Below, one piece after another: positions 45,501 through 60,076 of a stretch of DNA of 64,000 bases. Positions within the stretch are counted from its first letter, which is position 1. Every line of letters starts with the position of its first letter. Under the pieces are notes generated by a model. The model was given only the letters and a program-made list of their open reading frames with translations, did no database searches and was not told the origin of the DNA. Location of the stretch: NCBI GenBank assembly GCA_022414725.1, contig CM039463.1, positions 33,513,517 through 33,577,516 of the forward strand. Reading direction: 5' to 3'. The position numbers were made by a program, and so were the translations under genes. This DNA comes from Microglena sp. YARC. Lineage: Eukaryota > Chlorophyta > Chlorophyceae > Chlamydomonadales > Chlamydomonadaceae.

Positions 45501-48500
45501 GGGAGGGGGGGGAGGAGGGGGGGCTTGTTTATCCTGGTGAGTCGGGAGGCTAGTAGTGGGGGGGGGGGGGGGGGGGGGGGCTTGTTTATCCTGGTGAGTC
45601 GGGAGGCTAGTAGTGTGGGGAGGGGGGTGGGGGGGCTTGTTCATCCTGGTGAGTCGTGAGGCTGGTAGTGTGGGTGGGGGGTGGGGGTTTGTTTACCCTG
45701 GTGAGTCGGGAGTCTAGAAATATGGGGTGGGGGTGGGGCGTGGGGGTGAGCACAGGGGGCGACATGTTCTGTCCCCTGGTGAGTCGGGAGGCTAGTAGTG
45801 TGGGCGTGAGGGTGGGGAGGACGGGGGTGGGGGATTGTTTACCCTGGTGAGTCGGGAGGCTAGTAGTGTGGGGTTGGGGGTTGGGGGTTTGTTTAAACCC
45901 CCACATTTTGTAACCCTTGTGGTCAGGATACATTTCAGGTTATTTTGAAATCCTGACTACAAGTGAAGGGTTATACATTTTGAAATAGCCTAGAATATAT
46001 TCTGACCACCACTCTATACCTCAATCCTTACCACACTGTTTTCCTATCCCTTAACCCCACTTCACACTCAGCCCCACCATCAGCCTCAACCTGAACTCAT
46101 CCTCACCCTCATCCTCACCCTCGCCCTCATCCTCACCCTCGTTCTCGCCCTCACCATCACCCTCATCCTCACCATCAACCTGAACTTCGACCTAAACCTA
46201 AAGCTCAACCTAAACATAAATCTCATGCTCACCCTAACTCTTAACCTAAACCTAAACCTCATCCTCAACCTCATGCTCACCCTCACTCTAAACCTAAACC
46301 TAAACCTCATCCTCACCCTCACTCTAAACCTAAACCTAAACCTCATCCTCAACCTCATGCTCACCCTCACTCTAAACCTAAACCTCAACCTCATGCTCAC
46401 CCTCACTCTAAACCTAAACCTAAACCTCATCCTCAACCTCATGCTCACCCTCACTCTAAACCTAAACCTCATCCTCAACCTCATGCTCACCCTCACTCTA
46501 AACCTAAACCTCATCCTCAACCTCATGCTCACCCTCACTCTAAACCTAAACCTAAACCTCAACCTCATGCTCACCCTCACTCTAAACCTAAACCTAAACC
46601 TCATCCTCAACCTCATGCTCACCCTCACTCTAAACCTAAACCTAAACCTCAACCTCATGCTCACCCTCACTCTAAACCTAAACCTAAACCTCATCCTCAA
46701 CCTCATGCTCACCCTCACTCTAAACCTAAACCTCAACCTCATCCTCAACCTCATGCTCACCCTCACTCTAAACCTAAACCTCAACCTCATCCTCAACCTC
46801 AATGCTCACTCTAAACCTAAACTAAACCTCACACATGCTCAACCTCATGCTCACCCTGTCCCTCTACCTAAACCTCATCCTCAGCCTCATGCTCACTCTC
46901 TCCCTCAACCTAAGCCTCATCCTCATCCTCATGCTCACCCTCTCCCTCAACCTAAACCCCATCCTCAGCCTCACGCTCACCCTCTCCCTCAACCTAAACC
47001 TCATCCTCAGCCTTATGCTCACCCTCTTCCTCAACCTTAACCTCATCCTCAACCTAAACCTCATCCTCAACCTCAACTTCACCCTCATTCTCACCCTCTC
47101 CCTCAACCTAAACCTCATCCTCACCCTCAACTTCACCCTCATTCTCACCCTCTCCCTCAACCTAAACCTCATCCTCACCCTCAACTTCACCCTCATCCTC
47201 ACCCTCTCCCTCAACCTGAACCTCATCCTCACCCTCAACTTCACCCTCATCCTCACCCTCTCCCTCAACCCAAACCTCATCCTCACCCTCAACTTCACCC
47301 TCATCCTCACCTTCTCCCTCAACCTAAACCTCATCCTCACCCTCAACTTCACCCTCATCCTCACCCTCTCCCTCAACCTAAGCCTACACCTCATCCTCAG
47401 CCACATCTTTACCCTCTCCCTCAACCTCAACCTCATCCTCACCCTCTCCCTCAACCTAAGCCTACACCTCATCCTCAGCCACATCTTCACCCTCATCCTC
47501 AGCGGCACCCTCAACCTAAACCTCATCCTCAACCTAAACCTCATCCTCACCCTCTCCCTCAACCTAAACCTCATCCTCAACCTCAACTTCACCCTCATCC
47601 TCACCCTCTCCCTCAACCTAAACCTCATCCTCACCCTCAACTTCACCCTCATCCTCACCCTCTCCCTCAACCTAAACCTCATCCTCACCCTCAACTTCAC
47701 CCTCATCCTCACCCTCTCCCTCTACCTAAACCTCACCCTTAACTTCACCCTCATCCTCACCCTCTCCCTCAACCTAAACCTAAACCTCACCCTCAACTTC
47801 ACCCTCATCCTCACCCTCTCCCTCAACCTCATCCTCACTCTCAACCTCACCCTCAACCTAAGCCTAAACCTCATCCTCAGCCACATCTTCACCCTTACTC
47901 TCAGCGGCACCCTCAACCTTACCCCCATCCCCATCCTCACCCAATCCCCCTGGTGGCAATGCAACAACAACTAAGGAGCTACTAGGCAAGCTTCTGAAGA
48001 CAAAGACACTTCCAGCGATTTTCCACAGCGCATGCGGGACGTTGTACGAGGAGCCCTGCATTGTTTTCATTCGAGTGAGTGGTGGTTGTGGTGGTATGAG
48101 TGTATTACCAGTGTATTGGTGAGTGGTCCGGTGGTCTATGAGTGTATACGAGGAGCCCTGTATTGTTTTCATTTGGGTGAGTGGTGGTTGTGGTGGTATG
48201 AGTGTATACCAGTGTATTGGGTGAGTGCTGGTGGTGGTGGTATGAGTGTATACCAGTGTGCTGGGTGAGTGCTGGTGGTGGTGGTATGAGTGTATACCAT
48301 GAGCCCTGCTTTGTTATCATTTGGGTGGGTGGTGGTCGTGGTGGTATGAGTGTATATGAGGAGCCCTGCATTGGGTGGTGGTGGTGTGAGTGGTGTGTAT
48401 ACCATGAGCCCTGCATTATTATCATTTGGGTGAGTGGTGGTAGTGGTGGTATGAGTGTATAAGAGGAGCCCTGCATTGAGTGGTGGTGGTGGTGGTGGCG

Positions 48501-48971
48501 TTAGTGTATATGAGGAGCCCTGCATTGTTTTCATTCGGGTGAGAGTGGTGGTCGTGGTAGAGTGAGTGTATACCAGTATACCCACCCCACTCCCATCCCC
48601 TGCCCCATTAGGTGGATTTGACTGCTGCAGTGTGCAAACTATTGCTTGGGATCATTCATCCAACCATCCACCCACCCACCCCACATACCACATACATACA
48701 TACATACATACATACATACATACCACATACATACATACCACATACATACATACATACATACATACATACATAATACATACATACATACCACATACATACA
48801 TTAATACATACATATACATACATACATACATAATAATACATACATACATACCACATACATACATGCACACATACACATACATACATACATAACATACCAC
48901 ATTACATAATACATACATACATACATACATACCAACAAATACATAACATACATACATACATACATACAGCA

Positions 48972-49002
<31 letters not shown>

Positions 49003-52000
49003 CATACATACATACATACATACCACATACATACATACATACATACATACATACATACATACATACATACATACATACATACATACATACATACATACAT
49101 GCACACATACTTTCATACGAGCATAAATACATACACACGTACGTACGTGCAGGTGGCCATTCATGAAATCCAACTGCCGCATGACCTGGAGGAGCTTCGA
49201 AGAGCCCCAACAGGAATTGGAAGTGCCAGCTTAGGTTGCCAGCCTGTTAATGGCTTGCACATGAATGCCAAGGGCATGCAGGGGATGAACAAGTCGTTGG
49301 GAAGGTCGTACAACAGACGGGGCAGCATGTCCAAGGAAAATAAGTCCTTTTTCGGTCGATTCGGTGTTAAGGACAAGGACCCTGTTTTCTCAAGGTTTGG
49401 GAACCCGGCTGGTTTGTCCGCCATGTCTGGGATGGGAGAGGTGAGTCAGGGCGTGTTTTGGTTGCGCAATGTTTTTGTTAGAGACCTTTAAGATCCGGCT
49501 GGTTTGTCTGTCATGTCTGGGATGGGAGAGGTTAGTGTGGGCGTGTTTTGGTTGCGTAATGTTTTTAATAGAGACCTTTAGAATTCCGCTGGTTTGTCCG
49601 CCATGTCTGGGATGGGAGAGGTGAGTGTGGGCGTGTCTTGGTTGCATAAAAAAAACAGTTATACTAAACAGTTATACTGAACAGTTATACTAAACAGTTA
49701 CCTAACAGTTATACTTAGGTTCCTCTAGTCCCCATAAGAAATTCGAATTTGCCAACTTTTAAAGCGTCCCCCAGCCCACCTAAGGTTTTTTATACATTGA
49801 TTTTTCATACATGGCGTTGTTATACATTTAGTTTTTATACATTAAGTTTTCATACATGGCGTTGTTATGCATTTAGTTTTTATACATTAAGTTTTCATAC
49901 ATGGCGTTGTTATGCATTTAGTTTTTATACATTAAGTTTTCATACATGGCGTTGTTATGCATTTAGTTTTTATACATTAAGTTTTATACATGGTGTTGTT
50001 ATACATTTAGTTTTTATACATTTAGTTTTTATACATTAAGTTTTTATACATGGTGTAGTTAAGCATTGAGTTTTCATATTTGGCGTTTTAATACGTTGAG
50101 TTTTAATACACTGAGTTTTATGTATGGCGTTTTTAAACATTGAGTTTTTATACATGGTGTAGTTATGCATCGAGTTTTTATGTTTGGCGTTTTAATACGT
50201 TGAGTTTTTATACACTGAGTTTTATGTATGGCGTTTTTAAACATTGAGTTTTTTATATCGTTTCGTTATTGCCCCTCCTGTCATGGTTGGGAAAGTCCCT
50301 TCAGCCTTTTACGTCTATCCCTGGACTGTAACATTTATATACACATCCTTAATGGCCTTTTCCAAGTTTCTGCCTTTTATGTGTGTCATGTGTCTGTCAT
50401 GTGTGTGTGTGCCTGCCAGACCCGCTGGACTGGAAGGGGCCGTGTTCTTTAAGGATGACTTTGCATATGCATGCACCCCTGGACTGTAACATACATACAC
50501 ACACATCCTTGATGGCCTTTTCCAAGTTTCTGCCTTTTATGTCTGTCATGTGTCTATCATGTGTGTGTGTGCCTGCCAGACCCGCTGGACTGGAAGGGGC
50601 CGTGTTCTTTAGGGATGCCTGTGCATATGCATGCACCCCTGGACTGTAACATACATACACACACATCCTTGCCGGCCTTTTCCAAGTGTCTGCCTTTCAT
50701 GTTGGTCATGTGTCTGTCATGTGTGTGTGTGCCTGCCAGACCCGCTGGACTGGAAGGGGCCGTGTTCTTTAGGGATGACTGTGCATATGCATGCACCCTG
50801 GACTGGAAATACATAAACACATCCTTGCAGGCTTTTCCAAGTGTCTGCCTTTCATGTTGGTCATGGTGTCCTGTCATGTGTGTGTTGCCTGCCAGACGAC
50901 CGCTGGACTGGAAGGGGCCGTGTTCTTTAGGGATGACTGGTGCATATGCAATGCACCCCTGGACTGGAAATACATAAACACACCATCCTTGCAGGCCTTT
51001 TTCCAAGTGTCTGCCTTTCATGTTGGTCATGTGTCTTGTCATGTGTGTGTGTGCCTGCCAGACCGCTGGAGCTGGAAGGGGCCGTGTTCTTTAGGGATGA
51101 CTGTGCATATGCATGCACCCCTGGACTGTAACATACATACACACACATCCTTCAAGTGCATATCGACCTGGACTTAAAAGATGATGACCCAGACGTAACA
51201 ACATATCCTACACGTGCATAACGACACGGACTTCAAAGAGGCTGACCCAGACAAGCACAACATATTTTAACATGCAGAACGAAGTGCAATTCAAAGATTA
51301 TGACCCAGACATCGACATCTACGCCGACTCAGACGAGGAGGAGGAGTTGGAGCTACCGCCTGAGCTCCAGCCTTCGAAGAAGAAGAAGGCTGCCAAGTAC
51401 TGGATTTACTGTGAGGTGGGATCCCCCCCCCCCACCCCACCGCACACCACCCCCACACACACACACCATCATCCCACCCGCTGACCCTCACCCACCCACC
51501 ACCCACACTGCCATCATCCCACCGCTGACCCTCACCACCCACCACCCACACCCATCATCCCACCCCGCTGGTGAATACTCACCCCCCACACCCATCATCC
51601 CGACCACACCCCCATGCTGACCCTCACCCACCCAGTCCCACCCACCCACACCCCATCATCCCACCCGCTGACCCTTTACCACAGTGGCCACCCATACCAT
51701 CAACCCACCCACACCCTTTCCAAAACCATCCGCTGAACCTCATCCACACCCTATTAACTTGCAATACTGGATTTACTGTGAGGCTGAGCTCCCACCCACC
51801 CACACCCACATCCATCAAACCACAAACCGCCGCTGACCCTGACCCACCCACCCACACCCACAACGCAACCGAGACCCTTACCCACCCGCCACCCACACCC
51901 CACATCCCACCCACCCACACCCCATCAACCACCAAACCAACACCCCATCAACCCACCCACCCACCTCACCAACCAACCACACCAAGCGACAATCGGCTCG

Positions 52001-55000
52001 CCATCAAAACCCAACCGCAGACCTCAATTTTAACCACACCCCGCCCACCACCCTACCATTGTGATAGCACCCACACGATTAAGTAGTCAGCATCATCCCA
52101 CCACTCACCCACCCACCCACCACCCGTCCCCATCAACCCACACATGGAAACACCCTTAACATCCAGAAGGTATTCTGTGTACCCACAGCTCGTTTTGTTA
52201 GTTTGGTTAGGCGTATCTGTATCACAACGATTTTTCACCCCACACCCCATCAACCCCAATACAGGACCCTCACCCACCACCTCACCCACCCGACATCATC
52301 CAGCCTCATCAACCCACCCACACCCCATCAACCTGAGTCCCATCCCACATCAACCCACCCACCCACACCCATCAACCCACCCATACCCCATCAATCCCAC
52401 CACACCCCATCAAACCACCCCCCACACCCCCATCAACCCACCCACACCCATCAACCCACCCATTCACCACCATCAACCCACCCACACACCCACCCCACCA
52501 CAAGCCAATCAACCACGACCACACGCCATCAACACCCATCAACTCTCGCATCAAGACCAATCAACTCCCTCGCCATACCCACCGCCACTATAACCAAATC
52601 AACCCACCCATCAACCCCATCCATAACCATCAACCACCCACAACACCCCATCAACCACACCATAACCATCAAACTACCCCACAACCCCTCACCCACCCCT
52701 CACACCACCACCCATCAAACCACCCATACCCCAGCTCAAACATTTTAGACCACACCCCAGCAACCCACCACACCCCAGCAACACCACGCACACCACCAGC
52801 AACCCACCCACACCCCGAAGCAACGCCCACCCAGCACCCAATCAAACCACCCACACCCCAGCAACCCACCCACAAACCCATCAAACCACCCACAACCCCA
52901 TCAAAACTAACCACACCATCAAACCACCCATGCCCATCAAACCACCCATGCCCCATCAAACCACCCACACCCCATCAAACACCACACATTCAAGCAAACC
53001 ACCCATCAAACCAACCCACACCCCATCAAACCGCCCATACCCATCAAAACCCCATCTAAACCACACACCCCATCAAACCACCCACACCCCATCAAACCAC
53101 CCATACCCCATCAAACCACCCACACCCCATCAAACCACCCACACCCCATCAAACCACCCATACCCCATCAACCCACTCACACCCATCACACCAACCCATA
53201 ACCCCATCGGAACCCACTCCATACCCCAGCAAACCACCCACACCACATCAAACCACCCATACCCCTAGTTCTTCAAGTACTTGATTTATGCCAGATGAGC
53301 TCCCATCCGGACCAGGTTGTTAGTATCAACTCACCCACACCCTATCAACGTCACTTCCACCCACACCCAATACCCACACCCTATCAACTTACCCACATGA
53401 ACAACCCACACAACACCCCACTCCCACACCTATGTACTATTTTTCACGCACACAACACCCACATCCTATCAAACTCATTAACACCCACACCCAGACCCTA
53501 TAAATCACCCCACGCCAGTTATACCCCATCAACCCACCTATAGCAGACCTCCCACCACCACCCGCACCCATCACCCGCACGATGACCCTCCCCCCCACTC
53601 CCCCCCACATCAAAAACCACCTGCTGACCCTCACCTCTCCATCCCACCCACCCACACCCCATCACCACCCGCTGACCCTACACCCACCCACCACACACAC
53701 CATCAACCACACCCATCAACCCACCCACCCACAACATCAACCACCCGCTGACCCTCCACCCAACCACCCTCACCCCCATTACCCACCCGCTGACCCTGAG
53801 CACCCACCCACCCACACCCCAATTAACCCACCCGCTGTACCCTCACCCAACCCACCACACCACCATTAACCCACCCGCTGTACCCTCCACCCACACCACC
53901 CACACCCCATTAACCCCACCCGCTGACCCTCACCCCACCACACACACCATCACACACCCCATCACCACCCACACCCCATCAAAACAACCCACAACCCCCC
54001 ATCAAACCACCCATCCCCAAAACCCACCCCAGCACCCCATCAAACACCACCCACACCCCATCAAACCACCCATACCCATCAAACCACCCACACCACATCC
54101 CATCAAACCACCGCACACCCCATGCGAACCACCACACCCCAGTAATACATCACACACCCACACCCCCATCAAACCACCACACCCCATCAAAGTCACACAT
54201 ACACAGACCCAGCAACCCACCCACACCCCAGCAACCCACGCACGCACCCCATGCAACCCACCCACACCCGAGCAACCCACCACACAAATCCCTACCCATC
54301 AAACCACCCACAGCGCCCATCAAATCCACCCACCCAAACCCCCATCAAACCACACCCACCCACACCCCATCAACCACCCACAACCCATCAAACACCCACC
54401 CCCATCAAACCACCACACACCCCATCAAACCACCATACACCCCATCAAACCACCCATACCCCATCAAACACACCATACCCCATCAAACCACCCATACCCA
54501 TCAAACCACCCATACCCCATCAAACCACCCACACCCCATCAAAACCACCATCAAAACCACCCATACCCCATCAAACCACCCACAAACCCCACCCATCAAA
54601 CCACCACAGACCCCATCAAACCACCCACACCCCATCAAACCACCCATACCCCATCAACCCACCACACACCCATCGAACCACCCACACCCCATAACAACCA
54701 CCCATACCCCATCGAACCACCCTACCCCATCAAACCACCATACCCATAAACCACCCACAACCCCATCAAACCACCACGCCCGATCAGACCACCCATACCC
54801 CATCAAACCACCACACCCATCAAACCACCCACACCCCATCAAACCACACACCCCCATCAAAACCACCCACACCATAAACCACCACACGCCCCATCAACCA
54901 CCCACACCCCATCAAACCACCCATAACCCATCAAACCCACCCACACCCCCCATCTACCCACCCACACTTCCCACCATCAAACCACCGGCGGCCCACGCAG

Positions 55001-55705
55001 GTGAAGAACGCCTAGCAGGAACACACCAACACCAACACTCACACCCGCAGCGCACTCACTCCACACCCATGCCACACTCACACCCACTCCCGCGACCTAT
55101 CAACTCACCCACACCCACACCCAATAATACACGCAGGTGAAGAATGCCAAGCAGGAACACACGAGCAAGCTTCGCCGAGTGGACCCCGTGACGCGGAAGT
55201 GCAAGTTTGAACAGAGCTTTGTGTTTCCAGAAGTCCGACCGCTCCACAGACGCGCCCCAGTCCAGATCTTGTTCTATTTCACAAACAACAAAACGTGAGT
55301 TTAGGGGTGGGGGAGCTCGGGGAGGGGTGCGGTGGGGCGTTTTTGGTGATGTTTTTGTAGTGGTTGTTTGTTGGTGGTAAAAAGCTGTGAGCTTGGTTCA
55401 CCAGTTTATTATTTTAGATCCTTGGCTGTATGTTGGGTTGGGCAAGGCCCTTCAGCCTATTTGGCTACCCCTGGAAAGTACACTTGCACACACACAGCAA
55501 TCTGACAGCATGACCTACAATTTCCCCCTATGTCCCCCCCTCCCCCCCCCCCCTCCCTCCCTCCCTCCACACAATCCCACAAACCCACAAACCCACACCC
55601 ACACCATCCCCTCCTACATGTTGCAGGCAAGCCGGTACGTAGATCTGCAAGAAGTCAATCTGCATGCTCACGCTGCTGCTCTCTCCCCCCTCCCCCCCTC
55701 TCTCT

Positions 55706-55746
<41 letters not shown>

Positions 55747-57905
55747 CCTCCCTCCCCTCTCTCCCTATCTCTCTCTCACACACACAAAAACACAAGCACA
55801 CAAACACCCAAACCCACACCTCCCTCCCACATGTTGCAGGCAAGCCGGTACGTTGATCTGCAAGAAGTCCACCTGTATTCTTACGCTGCTGCTCTCTCCC
55901 CCCTCCCTATCTCTCTCACACACACATACACACCCAAACACCCACCCAAACACCCACACCCACACCTCCCTCCCACACGTTCCAGGCGAGCGGGGACGTT
56001 GATCTGCAAGAAGTCAATCTGCATGCTGAAGCTGCTGCTGATTCATCAGAAGGCTGACATGGAGGCAGAGCTGCAGTGGGACCACCCCTCATTGCCAAAG
56101 AAGCACACACGCTTCATCGACAACCCAACACAAACACCCACCCAAACACCCACACCCACACCTCCCTCCCACACGTTCCAGGCCGAGCGGGACGTTGATT
56201 TCTGCAAGAAGTCAATCTGCATGCTGAAGCTGCTGCTGATTCATCAGAAGGCTGACATGGAGGCAGAGCTGCAGTGGGACCACCCCTCATTGCCAAAGAA
56301 GCACACACGCTTCATCGACAACCCAACACAAACACCCACACAAACACCCAAACACACACCTCCCTCCCACACGTTCCAGGCGAGCGGGGACGTTGATCTG
56401 CAAGAAGTCAATCTGCATGCTGAAGCTGCTGCTGATTCATCAGAAGGCTGACATGGAGGCAGAGCTGCAGTGGGACCACCCCTCATTGCCAAAGAAGCAC
56501 AAACGCTTCATCGACAACCCCACAGTGGCACCAAAGTTCAGCCTACCATTGATTGATCAGGAAATGGACAACGTGACTGTGAGCATGCACGTGGGCGCAG
56601 CTGACATGGACTACCGACCACAGATGTACAATGTACCGCTGGTCCCTCCCGAAATCCAGGAAGAAATGACTCAGGTGAGCTTGGCTTCTCACAACATCGT
56701 GTCATGATCGTATGCACAATCCATGGGCTAGGTGTTTTCAGGAAATGGACAACGTGACTGTGAGCATGCACGTGGGTGCAGCTGACATGGACTACCGACC
56801 ACAGATGTACGATGTACCGCTGGTCCCTCCCGAAATCCAGGAAGAAATGACTCAGGTGAGGTTGGCTTCTCACTACATCGTGTCATGATCGTATGCACAA
56901 TCCATGGGCTAGGTGTTTTCAGGAAATGGACAACGTAACTGTGAGCATGCACGTGGGTGCAGCAGACATGGACTACCGACCACAGATGTACAATGTACCG
57001 CTGGTCCCTCCCAAAATCAAGGAAGAAATGACTCAGGTGAGCTTGGCTTCTCACTACATCGTGTCATGATCGTATGCACAATCCATGGGCTAGGTGTTTT
57101 CAGGAAATGGACAACGTAACTGTGAGCATGCACGTGGGTGCAGCAGACATGGACAACCGACCACAGATGTACAATGTACCGCTGGTCCCTCCCGAAATCC
57201 AGGAAGAAATGACTCAGGTGAGCTTGGCTTCTCACTACATCGTGTCATGATCGTATGCACAATCCATGGGCTAGGTGTTTTCAGGAAATGGACAACGTAA
57301 CTGTGAGCATGCACGTGGGTGCAGCTGACATGGACTACCGAACACAGATGTACAACGTGCCGCTGGTCCCTCCCCAAATCCAAGAAGAAATGACTCACGT
57401 GAGGTTGGCTTCTCACAACATCGCGTCAGGAATGTGTGCACAATATATGGGCTAGGTGTTATTCAATCAATAGACAACTTAACTGTGAGTATGCATGTGG
57501 TGGCAGCAGGCATGGACCACCGACCACAGATGTACAATGTACCGCTTGTCCCTCCCCAAATCCAAGAAGAAATGACTCAGGTAAGCTTGGCTTCTCACAA
57601 CATCGTGTGCACAATACATGGGCTAGGTGTTTTTTCAAGAAATGGACAACGAAACTGTGAGTATGCACGTGGGTGCAGCAGGCATGGACTACCAACCACA
57701 GATGTACAACGTCCTGCTTATCCCTCCCCAAATCCAGGAAGAAATGACTCTGGTGAGCTTGGCTTCTCACAACATCGTGTGCACAATCAAGGGGCTGGCA
57801 TTTGCTTTAGCAATTCAGCGGATAATTTTGAATTCGATTTTTAAAAACCGTTGAAGGTCATACTCCCTCCCTCCCCTTCTTATTCTGACCCCACCACCAC
57901 CACCA

Positions 57906-57946
<41 letters not shown>

Positions 57947-60043
57947 AATCAGGTTACTAACACCAGTACCCAACAAGAACATCCAACATCCATCACCCAG
58001 CACTCACCAAGAATACCAGTCTACTACCACCAACCCCTCATATGTACACACACACACCGACCTCACATGCCTAGGCCTAGGCCTAGGCCGACTTGGGAGT
58101 ATTTACCAGATTTTGACCTCCCCCAATCACTGCTCATCATTCAGGTGTGTAGACTTTGCCTTTGGTTAACATCATATGAAATGCTGTTCCCTTCTTATTA
58201 TTAGGGGTCGGCTATGTTTTGTACTTATATTAGCGAATAAATCATATTAAATACTATTATATAATATTAGTCGGACGAGCCGTCTCACCATAATTTTGAA
58301 TATATTTGAAAAACTAATATTATTGTGACACTGTAATAACATTAGTTTTTCAAGCATTAATATTAGTTGCCGTTCCCTACGTGTTATACATGCCCATGCC
58401 TAGGTCAACTGACAAGTGTTGACCAGATTCTCTCCTCCTCCTCCCTCCTCCCTCCCTCCTCCCTCCCTGCATTTAAAGGAGTCTCCAAAAGGATGTATTT
58501 TATTTCAATTCTAAAGGATTCATTTTATTTCAATTCAAAAGGATTTATTGTATTTCAATTCAAAAGGATTTATTGTATTTCAATCCAAAATGATTTATTT
58601 TATTTCATATATAATGTAGGCATCCACTGCTCACCGTGCAGATGCTTGGACTGGAGCTAGACGAGGTGTACCAGAATGCCCAGAAGCAGCAGCAAAGTGC
58701 AAGTGAAGCTGACAATGTGACAAAGTACACAAGTGGTGATGTAAAAAGCCCAAGCTTCACCGAAGTCATGGAGCATGTGCAGCAAGCGATGGCAAGAACT
58801 GACCCGAAGGGATACGCCGAGAGTCTGATGCAAGGCTCGAAGCTGCTCTACGGCCAAAGCCTAGCGCAAACGGAGGAGAAAGAGGAGAGAGGTGGCAAAG
58901 CTGCGGCTTCTGCGACGGTGAAGGAGGCTCAGACCCAGAAAGTGACCTTTGCGGGTGATGAAGATGCTGAGGATGGGTTGGTACGTAAGGTAGGGCACTA
59001 AGGGTTATTTGGGGCTACTTCAGGATATTTCAGGCTATTTGGGGCTGGTGGAGATGCTGAGGATGGGTTGGTACGTAAGGTAGGGCACTAAGGGTTATTT
59101 GGGGCTACTTCAGGATATTTCAGGCTATTTAGGGCTGGTGGAGATGCTGAGGATGGGTTGGTACGCAAGGTACGGCACTAAAGGTTATTTGGGGCTATTT
59201 CAGATGGCAAGAATGGGGTTGAAGGGACACATCGAGAGCCTCATGCACGGCTCGAATCTGGTCTACGGCCAAAGCCTAGCGCAAACGGAGGCGAATGAGG
59301 AGAGAGGTGGCAAAGCTGCAGCTTCCGCGACGGTGAAGGAGGCTCAGACCCAGAAAGTGACCTTCGCAGCTGATGGAGATACTTGGGATGGGTTGGTGAT
59401 CACCAAGGTAGGACACCAAATGGGGTTCAACTCCCCCTTCGGTCGCTCTTGGCGTTGCAGGTTGTTGTCAACTGCGATGGTAGCTTGTCCAGTTGAGGTA
59501 AGAGACCACTCCCCACCCACGACAACGGGCTCCCTTAATACCACGCCCCACCAGGCGTTATCATTACCTTTTTTAGGACACCAAAGGTTATTTCAGGCTA
59601 TTTGGGGCTGATGGAGGTGTACTAGTACGGTAGCCCACAAGCACGTAGACAAACCACCCCCACCCCAATCATAGTACGGTGACCGTTTGGTCTTCGGCCA
59701 CACCTGTTTGGGGCTGGGTTACAGAATGGTTTACACTTGTTCTCCCCCCCACCCTTCACATGGACCACACAGCCATGATGTTTCCCACTGAAAACCCTGC
59801 CCCCCCCCCTCTCCCTTCCCTCCCCGTAGGCCACACCTGATTTGGGCTGGGTTATAGAACGGTTTCCGCGGGTTTCTCTGCAGTGCCTGCAACTGAAAAA
59901 CACTGACGGACGCATATTCCCACCATTCGCCCACCCATGGTGACTTGCAGGAGGGGGCTGGGTTACAGAATGTTTTACACTTGTACTCCCCCCCACCCCT
60001 CACATAAACACACAGCCATGATGTTTCCCCCACTAAAAGCCCT

Positions 60044-60076
<33 letters not shown>

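Noticed and set aside
46225..47974. Long open frames coding LTLNLNL or RMRFRFR strings
   Set aside because: They are consequences of a six-base repeat without stop codons and exist on both strands.
48652..49210. Open frames coding MYVCMYVC and THTYIHTYI
   Set aside because: They are translations of the (CATA)n microsatellite.
58070..58145. Possible exon between TTTACCAG and ATTCAG-GTGTGT
   Set aside because: It is short, has no recognisable coding signal, and is not needed to keep phase between 56674 and 58642.
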